A program made the translations under genes and the position numbers. Positions 34,808 to 46,738 of a stretch of DNA of 64,000 nucleotides are shown piece after piece. Location of the stretch: contig NC_064041.1 in NCBI RefSeq assembly GCF_932526225.1, positions 15,284,951 to 15,348,950 on the forward strand, given 5' to 3'. Under the pieces are notes generated by a model. It had not been told where the DNA came from and did no database searches. It worked only from the letters and a program-made list of their open reading frames with translations. This DNA comes from Nematostella vectensis (Eukaryota > Cnidaria > Anthozoa > Actiniaria > Edwardsiidae). Positions within the stretch are counted from its first letter, which is position 1, and every line of letters starts with the position of its first letter.

Positions 34808-36142
34808 AGAAATTAGGCAAACAATCTCGGTTCCTCCTCCTCTTGGTTTCTCTTTACGCTTTTCTTACGAGGATCTCGTTTGCTGCATGTACTCGCCTGT
34901 AAAAATCTAATGGGCACATTAAGACCAGCTACACACCTGCACCTGCTACAGCTTATATTTTTTAACCAAAAAAAGCTACGAAAACACATTTTATCCTCTG
35001 AATGTTTTATAGCGGATATCTTATATGTACGCCCAAATACCTCAAGGGTAATGCCGCAAATAACTGAATTTTCTAGAACCATTTTAGAAAGGACTTCTTT
35101 GCAGATAATCACTGTGTCGTAGAAAATGCATTTTTTGAACCTCACAAAAAGAACATGAGTATAAAGCCGGAAACAAATTATTATGACATGGTTTCTCAAA
35201 TCAAGTTGCGGTGCTTAATTTTCCAGAAACCATTTTTCCATGTTCTGTGTTTAGGTTAAGTCGACAGTAAACCCACGGGAGCGCTATGGTTACGAATTCA
35301 TGTCGAACACCAGGGTGTAGCTACCGCGAAAAGGTGCTTCCGGGATAAAAACCTCTTCGTATTTCTACTAGTAAACACGCAATTTAAATTGAGTTCTTAA
35401 AAACCACAAAATTACGCGTTTTTTTTCGTGATAATAGCAGATTGTTTAGACGTAACATGGATTGGATATGACAATGCTTTTTGTTGTGTTTTTTTTTTTT
35501 TCCCGGAGAATAGTTATCATTTCAAGCAAGGTGAGAGCACTATTGTGTGTCGGAATGAATAAAAGATGGATGGATGGATGAGATAAATAAAAAAGCCCAC
35601 TCAGTATAAAGTCTAGAACGACACGATATTATCCCGTTGTCTCTCACTGCGCCGACTTCGCTAGAAACCAGGTGAGTTCTTCGTTTTCATATCCCCTTTG
35701 CTCTAATGCCCTAGACATTTCTAAACGCTCTTTAACTCTATTGATACGAACCTTATTATCTCTAGAAATGTATTGAGAAAATTATAATCATATCTTTTCA
35801 AATTAAAATTTGACGTAAGGAATTTCTTTGATAAAGGTTTTTTTTCATCACATAGCCTGACTTTGAAAGGCAAGTCCAGATTCTTGTGGCCACGGAATTG
35901 TATATTTCACTTCTTTAAAGCTTTAGTTTAGATGGCTCTCATATTTGGGTTTCAAAAAATGTATTTTACATAATGGTGTCTACGCCATCGCTGTCGATAG
36001 GAGCTGTTCTAAGTAGCCTTATAAGTAGTTATATTGACGACTCATTCAAATGTCTGAGAACAGCACACTTAGCCCGAGTGTCCAATTATGTTTTACTCGA
36101 AGTGCTTTGAGAGACGAATTGATGGACTAATTGCGACCCTTG

Positions 36143-38788
36143 CAGCCGCTCTCTGTCAGTCTCTGTAATCCCAGAGACCTTGCCGCCGCTCTCTGTCAGT
36201 CTCTGTAATCCCAGAGACCTTGCCGCCGCTCTCTGTCAGTCTCTGTAATCCCAGAGACCTTTGCCGCCGCTCTCTGCCAGTCTCTGTAATCCCAGAGACC
36301 TTGCCGCCGCTCCCTGTCAGTCTCTGTAATCCCAGAGACCTTGCCGCCGCTCTCTGTCAGTCTCTGTAATCCCAGAGACCTTGCCGCCGCTCCCTGTCAG
36401 CCTCTGTAATCCCAGAGACCTTGCCGCCGCTCTCTGTCAGTCTCTGTAATCCCAGAGACCTTGCCGCTGCTCTCTGTCAGTCTCTGTAATGCCAGAGACC
36501 TTGCCGCCGCTCTCTGTAATCCCAGAGACCTTGCCGCCGCTCTCTGTCAGTCTCTGTAATCCCAGAGACCTTGCCTCCGCTCTCTGTCAGCCTCTGTAAT
36601 CCCAGAGACCTTGCCGCTGCTCTCTGTCAGTCTCTGTAATACCAGAGACCTTGCCGCCGCTCTCTGTCAGTCTCTGTAATACCAGAGACCTTGCCGCCGC
36701 TCTCTTTCAGCCTCTGTAATCCCAGAGACCTTGCCGCCGCTCTCTGTCAGCCGCTGTAATCCCAGAGACCTTGCCGCCGCTCTCTGTCAGTCTCTGTAAT
36801 CCCAGAGACCTTGCAGCCGCTCTCTGTCAGTCTCTGTAATCCCAGAGACCTTGCCGCCGCTCTCTGTCAGTCTCTTACCAGAGAGCTTGCCGCCGCTCTC
36901 TGTCAGTCTCTGTAATCCCAGAGACCTTGCCGCCGCTCTCTGTCAGTCTCTGTAATCCCAGAGACCTTGCCGCCGCTCTCTGTCAGTCTCTGTAATCCCA
37001 GAGACCTTGCAGCCGCTCTCTGTCAGTCTCTGTAATCCCAGAGACCTTGCCGCCGCTCTCTGTCAGTCTCTGTAATCCCAGAGACCTTGCCGCCGCTCTC
37101 TGTCAGTCTCTGTAATCCCAGAGACCTTGCCGCCGCTCCCTGTCAGCCTCTGTAATCCCAGAGACCTTGCCGCCGCTCTCTGTCAGTCTCTGTAATCCCA
37201 GAGACCTTGCCGCTGCTCTCTGTCAGTCTCTGTAATGCCAGAGACCTTGCCGCCGCTCTCTGTCAGTCTCTGTAATCCCAGAGACCTTGCCGCCGCTCTC
37301 TGTCAGTCTCTGTAATCCCAGAGACCTTGCCGCCGCTCTCTGTCAGTCTCTGTAATCCCAGAGACCTTGCCGCCGCTCTCTGTCAGCCTCTGTAATCCCA
37401 GAGACCTTGCCGCCGCTCTCTGTCAGTCTCTGTAATCCCAGAGACCTTGCCGCCGCTCTCTGTCAGCCGCTGTAATCCCAGAGACCTTGCCGCCGCTCTC
37501 TGTCAGTCTCTGTAATCCCAGAGACCTTGCAGCCGCTCTCTGTCAGTCTCTGTAATCCCAGAGACCTTGCCGCCGCTCTCTGTCAGTCTCTTACCAGAGA
37601 GCTTGCCGCCGCTCTCTGTCAGTCTCTGTAATCCCAGAGACCTTGCCGCCGCTCTCTGTCAGTCTCTGTAATCCCAGAGACCTTGCCGCCGCTCTCTGTC
37701 AGTCTCTGTAATCCCAGAGACCTTGCCGCCGCTCTCTGTCAGTCTCTGTAATCCCAGAGACCTTGCCGCCGCTCTCTGTCAGTCTCTGTAATCCCAGAGA
37801 CCTTGCCGCCGCTCTCTGTCAGTCTCTGTAATCCCAGAGACCTTGCCGCCGCTCTCTGTCAGTCTCTGTAATCCCAGAGACCTTGCCGCCGCTCTCTGTC
37901 AGTCTCTGTAATCCCAGAGACCTTGCCGCCGCTCTCTGTCAGTCTCTGTAATCCCAGAGACCTTGCCGCCGCTCTCTGTCAGTCTCTGTAATCCCAGAGA
38001 CCTTGCCGCCGCTCTCTGTCAGTCTCTGTAATCCCAGAGACCTTGCCGCTGCTCTCTGTCAGTCTCTGTAATCCCAGAGACCTTGCCGCCGCTCTCTGTC
38101 AGTCTCTGTAATCCCAGAGACCTTGCCGCCGCTCTCTGTCAGTCTCTTACCAGAGACCTTGCCGCCGCTCTCTATCAGCCTCTGTAATCCCAGAGACCTT
38201 GCCGCCGCTCTCTGTCAGTCTCTGTAATCCCAGAGACCTTGCCGCCGCTCTCTGTCAGTCTCTTACCAGAGACCTTGCCGCCGCTCTCTATCAGCCTCTG
38301 TAATCCCAGAGACCTTGCCGCCGCTCTCTGTCAGCCTCTGTAATCCCAGAGACCTTGCCGCCGCTCTCTATCAGCCTCTGTAATCCCAGAGACCTTGCCG
38401 CCGCTCTCTGTCAGTCTCTGTAATCCCAGAGACCTTGCAGCCGCTCTCTATCAGCCTCTGTAATCCCAGAGACCTTGCCGCCGCTCTCTGTCAGTCTCTG
38501 TAATCCCAGAGACCTTGCCGCCGCTCTCTGTCAGTCTCTGTAATCCCAGAGACCTTGCCGCCGCTCTCTTTCAGTCTCTGTAATCCCAGAGACCTTGCCG
38601 CCGCTCTCTGCCAGCCTCTGTAATCCCAGAGACCTTGCCGCCGCTCTCTTTCAGTCTCTGTAATCCCAGAGACCTTGCAGCCGCTCTCTTTCAGCCTCTG
38701 TAATCCCAGAGACCTTGCCGCCGCTCTCTGTCAGTCTCTGCAATCCCAGAGACCTTGCCGCCGCTCTCTGTTAGTCTCTGTAATCCCA
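36143..38788. repeat. 40-bp minisatellite, about 66 units
   Basis: The unit is TTGCCGCCGCTCTCTGTCAG followed by TCTCTGTAATCCCAGAGACC. Units vary at a few positions, and some lack internal bases (TCTCTTACCAGAGA). Each unit contains GTCTCTG and CAGAGAC separated by six bases, so it can form a small hairpin. Repeated rare variants indicate larger duplication blocks within the array. No coding capacity was recognised. Confidence 0.95.
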
Positions 38789-40640
38789 GCACAATACCAA
38801 GCTTGAGAAAAGCATATATTTTCATCGATTAAGGAAAGCGGTATTTGCAAAATAAAGTGTAAATCTTTGTTTTAAAATGATTATTAATTCCCAGGTTTAT
38901 TTTGTTTATTATTAAATAAAAGGTGTTACTGGTTAGGGTTCTAAAATAGAGTTTCTTTTTCGCCGTTATTGTGTATAAAACTGTGAATTTTATTATTATT
39001 AATATTATCATCTTATTGATCCACGAACTTGGTAGAGAAAAGACGAAACCTTGTAAAACGGGTCTGTGTTTGCTATTAGTATTAATATTATCATCTTATT
39101 GATCCACGAACTTGGTAGAGAAAAGACGAAACCTTGTAAAACGGGTCTGTGTTTGCTATTGTTATTAATATCGATTATTTTCAATATCTATATTTATTGA
39201 CTAATAGCATGAAAATAGCAAAGTCATTTTGAGAATCATGTTCAGATTGTTTTCTCATGCTTATGATTTTTAAGAGACAAGTAAATATTTTGCCCCTAGT
39301 CTCGGAAGATTATTTCTGGCTCCGTTTTACCCTATCATGAGCCAACAATGCATTGCTAGTAGCCTATTATCTAGCAGTCTATAATAGAGACATTGTTCTT
39401 TTTCCATGAGGGAGCGGTCATTATTTATCGGGGAGAGGAGGGCGGGGCTGCTAAGTTGAAGTTTTTCCGGTTCAAAAATTTCCACCCTTACCCAATCTAG
39501 AGCACAAAAATTGCGATCTCATATCAATTAATCAACGGCAGTCGTTTTTTAAGTGGTTTAAAAGAGCCTGGGGCGACGATGTTCTAACGATGTTCTAACG
39601 ACAATGTACTCTCAAATCGAAGCTACAAAAACTCTTCCCCAAATCTCACTAGCCCCCAACCCCCCGCTAAATAATTACTGCTCCCTAAAATAAATAGTTT
39701 TTTTTTCCTCCGTTACTCTGTAATTTACTTTTTGGGAATATATCGTACGAGTACAATGGCTGCATCTCCCTCCCCCTGCTATCAAGGTTAGCAAATGGTC
39801 TTTGGCGCGCTTACAAGTAGGATATGATTTATTGCGGGACGTTGGGGAAAGCCTATTATGTCTAGCTTAATCACAGGTAGCCCAAGCTCACTATTTGTGT
39901 CGAATTATGGCTACCTGTGGCTTAATAGCATTCTCCAGACGGAGCTCACACAGCATTGCTGAACTCTAGCGGCAGTGCGCTGTTTAGACAGCAGTCAGTC
40001 GCCATTTTGTCATCTAAGTACCAAGTGTGAAAAAGCATCTCTTGCCATCGGCTGATTTGGGGAAGCCAATGCGATATTTTCTATTGAAGTTGGTAAATAA
40101 ATTATTCAACTTTGTTTCTAGATGGTTATTTCGAGATTTTAGCACATTACCTGCTTTCAAGAGAGCATAAGATATCTTATGCTCTCTTGGTCCTATGGTA
40201 TGTTGTTGCCCTCCGTAATAGCGCGTGTATCAAATAGGGAAAATGCCGTTCTAGATTTTTAGATTTTCGTTTTCAGCAATAAGTGAGAGCGCGATATTAA
40301 TTTATACTCAACCGATTGGAACAATCAAACGTTAAACACTTAAGAAAATTCACTAACGAATCATGTGGGAATAGGAGAAATTGGGAATGCTATCTTGATA
40401 ATAGGTATAAAAAATCATCAGACTTCCCTTGACAAAGATAAACTAAGAAAATGTTAAAAATGCCTCAAACAACAGAACAACATGCCTTTGTTTGTCCGTC
40501 TGTCTGTCTTTCTCTTACGTTTCCCAAAATGAGAGAACCGCAATTTTCTGTTAAATCGCTTTGATTTTTGGAGCAAAACTTCGACTATAACTGGGTTTAA
40601 CTTATAGATCATTAAAATTGATTGTTTGGATAAAAACCGA
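38789..40640. other. Gene-free region
   Basis: Holds a two-unit 83-bp tandem repeat at 38997-39163 (containing GATCCACGAACTTGGTAGAG). No gene was recognised. Confidence 0.5.
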
Positions 40641-41400
40641 GTCGCACTAGCGCTACGATAGGCCGAATAAAAGGGGTCCGTTCCTTTATTTTTGTTCCTA
40701 TAATTGAATTAGGAACAAGCCGGTTGTTCCTTTCCTGAAACAAAGGTACAAACTTTTGGCCGTACAAAGGAACACATTTTGCACTATTCGGAACACAAAA
40801 AATACTTATTAGGAACAAAAAGGCCCATTTGTAATAACAAAGGAATACATTGTTCCTAATCAGGAAAATCAGATGGGTCTTTCTTACACAATTAGGAACA
40901 TTCTGTTCCCATGTCTCAATTGGACCTAACAAAAGAGGAACTCTTTGTTCCTAACCGCACGCCAGTAAGGAACATCCTGTTCTGATGTCTTAATTGGACC
41001 TAACAAAAGGGGAACTCTTTGTTCCTAATCGCACGCCAGCTAAGAACATTCTGTTATCATGTCTTAATTGGACCTAAAAGGGGGAACGTGAAGTTCCTTT
41101 TTTTGGAAATTGGGAACGTGCATTTCCCAAATAAAAAAAAGCAGTTGAACAAAGTGGGCGTAGCAAGATGTCACGATTAGTTCATATATACACAAATGGG
41201 ATCATATTGTTCCTATACTAAAAGGAACCTTTATTTCCACTTCGACGCTATTGGGAACAAATATTTCCTATAGAACAAAACGATCCCTTTCATTAAAGGA
41301 ACATTTTGGATCGGTTATCCATCGGTTATCCATCATGGGAACAAAGTGTTCCGACGCTGAAAGGAACGCCCTGTTCCTTTGGCGACTAATGGGAATAAAG
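40640..41400. repeat. GGAAC/GTTCC-rich repeat region
   Basis: Dozens of GGAAC and GTTCC words are spread on both strands. A roughly 76-bp unit (GGAACTCTTTGTTCCTAA with CGCACGCCAG) recurs from about 40920 to 41080. Similar words reappear near 43760-43800, on the other side of the recombinase pseudogene, so they may be its flanks. Confidence 0.6.
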
Positions 41401-41680
41401 GAGAGGGATAAGCAAAATGTGACATTGTCTAAGAGATCAAATCGGTCAAGGCATGTTGGATCTTGAACATCAAGCTGCCTGAACACGGGGGCAGGGCAAG
41501 CTTATCGCCAATCTTTGGTTCCCAAACGGCTTAAACATGTTAAGGACAAGTTTGAACACGCTTAGTACATTTGCCTTGCCATTGGCCAGTAAAGGTTTTC
41601 GTAGTCTAGGAACACATCGTATAAATTCTAGGAACACATCATATAAAACAACTGGCAGGTGAGAGCATGCTCATTTCTCA

Positions 41681-43221
41681 TTGCCTCTCCATCCAAGAAC
41701 GATGAGTAAAACGTCCAAGCAAGTTGACTTGGCTAAAGTGACAAATGCTTTACCCAAACCAAAAAGACTTTACTTGGAGAAAGATGAATCCGACGTTTTC
41801 ACTGCCCAGTTCAGGCGTGCGAGCACGATGGATTTGGGACTCAAAGAGGCTGCAGGAAACACGTTGCAAGAAAGCACGGTTGGTTCTTTTACTTTGACCA
41901 GAAGCCAAGCAATGCAGAAATTGAAGCTAGTCAAGTGAACGATTGTAATGAAAGAGCCAAAAAGCCAACTAGCTCGAGCAGATCGATACCAACCTTTGAA
42001 GCGTCAGTTGTAATCGCTAAAGAATTTCTTTCTTGGCTCACAGGGAGTGGCGGGGGATGCAAAAGTGACCGAAAGGCACGACAAATTGCCGTTTCTCAGA
42101 TTTTGCTGCAAAGACGAAGACGATTTGACTTGGAAAAACGTCAACTATAGCTTATGCTCTCCCAACCTTCTATTTAAATTTGCTGATACGATGCATGAAT
42201 CTTGGACATGCTGGACGCCATCGGGGAACTAGTGTAATTCAAAAGGTTGAGCTAGGGATTGTCTGATACAGTGGCTAGAGGATTGTCCGTCACCGAGACG
42301 TACTTGAAAAGATTTCGGCAAACAGTATGTAAGATGATGAGATTACAGTGGACCAGTGATCTGGACATTGATGTGTTAGAAGCCAAGGGTCACTGGGCTT
42401 CTCTCGACGAGCTACTGGAAGTTGTTTCTCGTTACCTTCCTCGATACGAAGAAGTGCTCAAGAAATGCAGGGACAAACCAGGTGACGTTTGCTCGGGGGA
42501 CTTGACGTTTGCCACCAAATTTCTAGCCCTCTACTTGTTCATCAAAGTAAAGGGCTCTCGACCCATGACGTACCAGTACCTCACTGTTGACATGGTTCAC
42601 ACAGCGAAATCAAACGAGGGATTCATTGATGAAAAAATATTCAAAACGGCAGCGAGATACGGGTTTGACTCACTCATTTTAACCGACGCGAACATGACCG
42701 TTTTGGATGGATATATCAATCACATTCGCCCTTTGCAGAATCCAGCTTGCGACTACGTGATCGTGAATAGAAACGGAGAACAGCACAGCAAGCTCGGAGA
42801 GCTCACTAGCAAATTGGTGTTTTATGCCATTGGAAAATAGGTTTATCCGACGCGCTACCGACAGATTGTCGAAACGGCTAGCTGCAACCAGCTTAGCGCA
42901 CGAGAACAAGACGCAGTTTCAGAGGATCAAAAACACAGCTCGGTTGTAGCAAGAGTGCATTATCAAAAGCGAAGATCTAGAGAGGTCGCGACCAAGGCCC
43001 GTCAATGCTTGGACATACTGCATGGCGACAAGGGAACAAAACTGGAAGAAGACGTGATGTCACGACTGTCCGATATCTCGTCGGCCTCCTCGCAAGTACA
43101 GTATGCGCGCCACCTGTCCAGCGGTTCTACAGAAGAAGTCCAGCGGTTCTACAAAAGAGTGCAGAAGAAGCGTCGCCACAAAAACGTGACAAGTGCAATG
43201 CGAATACGATGCCGAGACTAA
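41681..43221 (+). pseudogene. Tyrosine-recombinase element ORF, decayed (Crypton/DIRS-type)
   Basis: Reading pieces in two frames line up as one protein. The pieces are 41681-41938, 41935 to about 42100, a second frame to about 42205, then the first frame to 43221. Recognisable parts are KEFLSWLTGSGGG, NYSLCSPNLLFKFAD, MMRLQW with GHWASLDELLEVV, FIKVKGSRPMTYQYLT (with the likely catalytic Arg at codon 42559), PTRYRQIVETAS, and DQKHSSVVARVHYQKRRSR. Breaks: two frame changes near 42100 and 42205, and in-frame stops at 42235, 42253 and 42838. The Arg, later His/Arg and Tyr spacing suggests a tyrosine recombinase. Assignment to Crypton or DIRS is inference. Confidence 0.6.
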
Positions 43222-44340
43222 CACGCCACAGAGCTGTCAAAATGCCTGCCAGTGATCGTAGGTGCGATAGAGAGAGCTCATCATCGAGCAAGAAATCTGT
43301 GGTCTAGATTTGGTTCAATCCGTCAATCCGTCAATAATTTACACGGGTTTATCAAACCGCCAATTCCTTTATTGCCTACCAGTTGACTTGATAATCCTTT
43401 CTAATTATTCACGGATCCAAGGATGCAGTCCTTTTAGTTGACGTGATAATCTTGATAATCCAGTTGACTTGATCATTTTTTCTAATTATTCGCGGATCCA
43501 CGGAGCCATGGAAGCAGTACTTCAGTACAGCAGTACATCACCGATTAAGTTTATTCCAAGTGCCGCTTTTGCTTTAATGCGCATGACTGTATAACAAAAC
43601 ATTACTATTCCTTGTACGGATTAGGTCAGAATTGTGATTGTTCTGAACTGACCCAAAAATATTTTCACATGCATTAGGCTTTCAAGTCCTTCAAGCAAAA
43701 TAAACAGACTTTTCGAGAAATCGTGATCTGATTTGAAATTTGATGCTGCACAGCAAATATAGGAACAGATAGTTCCTATATTTGTTGTTCCTGTCCAGTT
43801 GGACCTTGCGTTTAAGAAACGTGACGTTTGCAACTCGTAAGATATTTTTTTCAGGAAACTGTACCAGACTTCGATGCATTTGTGGACATCCGTCCGAAAA
43901 ATTCTTGCGACTAGAGGGCGAAGTCGGAAACAGGCGTCACGTAACATCACGTGACCTTAGTTTCCATGGTAACAAAATACATAGTCCTTTTCCGTTTTAC
44001 AAGACAACCTCACTTGACTAAGATCACCTGAGTAGGTTATCGCAGTCTTGTATTTTCGAAAAATGCTTGATTAATTGATAATTTCCATAGAGTATTCTGA
44101 AGCTTGTCCACATCCATTTAAGTATCTTTTAGGAACCAAATTCTCCGTGACGAGCTGAAATCCTGCTGCGCGTGTAAAAATCAGGGCATAGGAGACGCAT
44201 ATCGGAGAAGGAAGAAATAGAACGGTTCCTTTTCTTTTTTTCTCTCCTTGCGTCTCCTTTGCGCTGATTTTAAGCTCTTAACAACGTCTAAGCTCATTTT
44301 CCCATCTCCACTTACTTCACCGATAAAAAGCTGCTATTAA
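43222..44340. other. Gene-free region
   Basis: Short direct repeats (CAGTTGACTTGAT with TCTAATTATTC) near 43380-43500, and a GTTCC-rich patch at 43750-43800. No gene was recognised. Confidence 0.5.
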
Positions 44341-44932
44341 AAAGCTGGCTTATAGAGGTTCCATCAATGAAAAGCTGGCTTATAGAGGTTCCATCAATGA
44401 ATAGCTGGCTTATAGAGGTTCCATCAATGAGTAGCTGGCTTATAGAGGTTCCATCAATGAGAAGCTGGCTTAGAGAGGTTCCATCAATGAGTAGCTGGCT
44501 TATAGAGGTTCAATCAATGAAAACCTGGCTTATAGAGGTTCCATCAATGAGTAGCTGGCTTATAGAGGTTCCATCAATGAGTAGCTGGCTTATAGAGGTT
44601 CCATCAATGAGTAGCTGGCTTATAGAGGTTCCATCAATGAAAAGCTGGCTTATAGAGGTTCCATCAATGAGTAGCTGGCTTATAGAGGTTCCATCAATGA
44701 AAAGCTGGCTTATAGAGGTTCCATCAATGAAAAGCTGGCTTATAAAGGTTCCATCAATGAAAACCTGGCTTATAGAGGTTCCATCAATGAAAAGCTGGCT
44801 TATAGAGGTTCCATCAATGAAAAGCTGGCTTATAGAGGTTCCTTCAATGAAAAGCTGGCTAATAGAGGTTCCATCAATGAAAAGCTGGCTTATAGAGGTT
44901 CCACCAATAAAAAGCTGGCTTATAGAGGTTAC
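44341..44932. repeat. 30-bp minisatellite, about 20 units
   Basis: The unit is AGCTGGCTTATAGAGGTTCC plus ATCAATGAAA. As 30 is a multiple of three, long frames stay open on both strands (decapeptides like SWLIEVPSMK on plus). This is a property of the repeat and not evidence of a gene. Confidence 0.95.
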
Positions 44933-45265
44933 AGTTTCCGTTATAACATTATTAATAAGGATGCAATTTTCACCCAAGCGCTCGACAAGACGCTTTCGGG
45001 TGGCTATATTAATGTGTATTTTAGTTTTCCAAGAATGAGTTATGATTGTCTTCTGTTATTTGTTGGTTTGTCGCACTATGTTATACTTCTCCGGCCTGAT
45101 GAACAAAAAGAAAAAAGGCGGTGAGTTACTCTTTCGAGTTTATTGAGTGTCATGTGTTCACAAATAACATATCATGGGTAGTGGGGCTGACTATGCGTGT
45201 GTGTGTTTAGGTGGGGGTGGAGATCATAAACAGACTGGACAGGCAAATCTTTTTAAAGATTAATA

Positions 45266-45311
45266 AAAAACATATCTGTAAACCATTTTAATGGTTTACA
45301 GATATGTTTTT
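45266..45311. repeat. Perfect 22-bp inverted repeat with 2-base loop
   Basis: AAAAACATATCTGTAAACC and onwards is followed after TT by its exact complement ending ACAGATATGTTTTT. Such a structure could be an extruding hairpin or a miniature element. Confidence 0.9.
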
Positions 45312-46579
45312 CATTTTCTTGGCTCAAAGATGCTAAAATCTATTATAATCTTCATAAATAGGGGGCTCCTCTTCAATTTTCATACCACAGTCTTGACAGT
45401 ACGAGGGAGATATCACGTATTACGGTTTGGGAGACTCATAAGCTTACCGAGCCCTGGTGGGGAGGGGGGGTGGTTCTTCAGGCTAAAAGTGATAGGGATG
45501 TTCGCCGGGAAATTCTAAACATAGCCCTAAAAATACCTGCACACCAAAAATTGCTACCCAAAAATACCCCAGAAGCCCTTAAAAATACCAATTATAAGAG
45601 AAAAACCTATTTTTCTCGGAAACCCCCACAAATACCTGAGGCCCGATTTTGACCCCTAAAAATTACGACAAGCATCCCTATCAGGTCGACATGGGAAAAA
45701 TCCCCCCCCCCCCCCCAATTTCCGGGTTACCGATTCTGTAAACAGCCTCTGTCGATGTTTTATACTTTATTTGTCAATTTTAATAAATAACGCTGCTTTT
45801 CCAAAATAGCCGATAGAAATGGTGCTTCATCTAATCAGTGCTAGGATCTCAAATGGTGTCTGACACAGACACTAAGAAAGGCTGTATACTCTGCATCAGG
45901 TCTCCCCTCCCATCGTCGGTCGAAATACATGTCGGCATCATTTTGTCATCTTAACAGGTATAAAGTCATAAAAAGCGGTAATTTGCGAAATGCTATCTAC
46001 AAAGACTATAAGCCCTCTGGCGTTTCAGAACAGAACAGAACAGAACAGTTTTTTATTTTCTTTTACAAATAATATTTTACATAAACGCACTGTCGGCAAA
46101 TAGCTTAGCTAGTCTAGGCCGACAGCGTGAAGGACGTGAGATTTCATAAATAGTAAAAAAAAACTATAGTATGCATAATAAGTATTAAATTATAGATATT
46201 TATTATTGATGGAACATCTTCATTATCAATTTCGTAAACTTAAATGTAGAAATACAATCCCGTATTTTTTACGAAATCCACACTACAAGGTAGCAATTTG
46301 GTCTCTTATAGCCGAATATTTGAATTAAAATTCTCATGAGGTACTTTACACTTGTATTTTTTTTACCACAAGCACAAAAACTATTCAGCCTCTCCATAAA
46401 TATAATACTTAGATTTCGAATTTCGTGATCTTTGCGCTTATGAGAATATTTTGAGAAAGTAAACATAAAAAAGGATGTGCCGATGGGCGTTTATGTCTGG
46501 AGGTGACAAAAGATAAAAGCCATGATAATTTCTTGATTGAGCACTGCGATTTGTAATACCCTGCGACCCTGCTACCCAT

Positions 46580-46738
46580 CGGTACTCAGTGTTATTATCG
46601 CGGAAAACCCTCTCCGTCCGGTGATCGATCTTCTTTCCCCCCCCCCCCCCCCACACACACACACACACACACACCTGCCCTGCGTCTGTTTTTCACCGAA
46701 CGGAGCGGGTATTCCGCGATAATAACACCGAGTACCAC
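46580..46738. repeat. Inverted repeat (about 43-bp arms) around poly-C/CA
   Basis: The left arm contains GTGTTATTATCGCGGAA and CTCCGTCCGGTG. The right arm contains the complement, CACCGAACGGAG and TTCCGCGATAATAACAC. The loop holds a C run followed by CA repeats. Confidence 0.8.

Larger units (their letters stand above)
34188..36142. other. Gene-free region after the transporter
   Basis: Contains a dispersed repeat (34270-34480) and a foldback element (34621-34807). Near 35670 the sequence CTAGAAACCAG followed by GTGAGT could be the end of a non-coding exon, but nothing else supports it. Confidence 0.4.

Noticed and set aside
36143-38788. Resemblance to a CRISPR array (regular hairpin repeats)
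   Set aside because: There are no unique spacers; units are contiguous, and the context is a eukaryotic genome with introns. It is a minisatellite.
44367-45038. 223-codon plus-strand frame and 155-codon minus-strand frame over the 30-bp array
   Set aside because: A 30-bp period keeps several frames open on both strands at once. There is no domain, and the frames run into unrelated sequence at the end.
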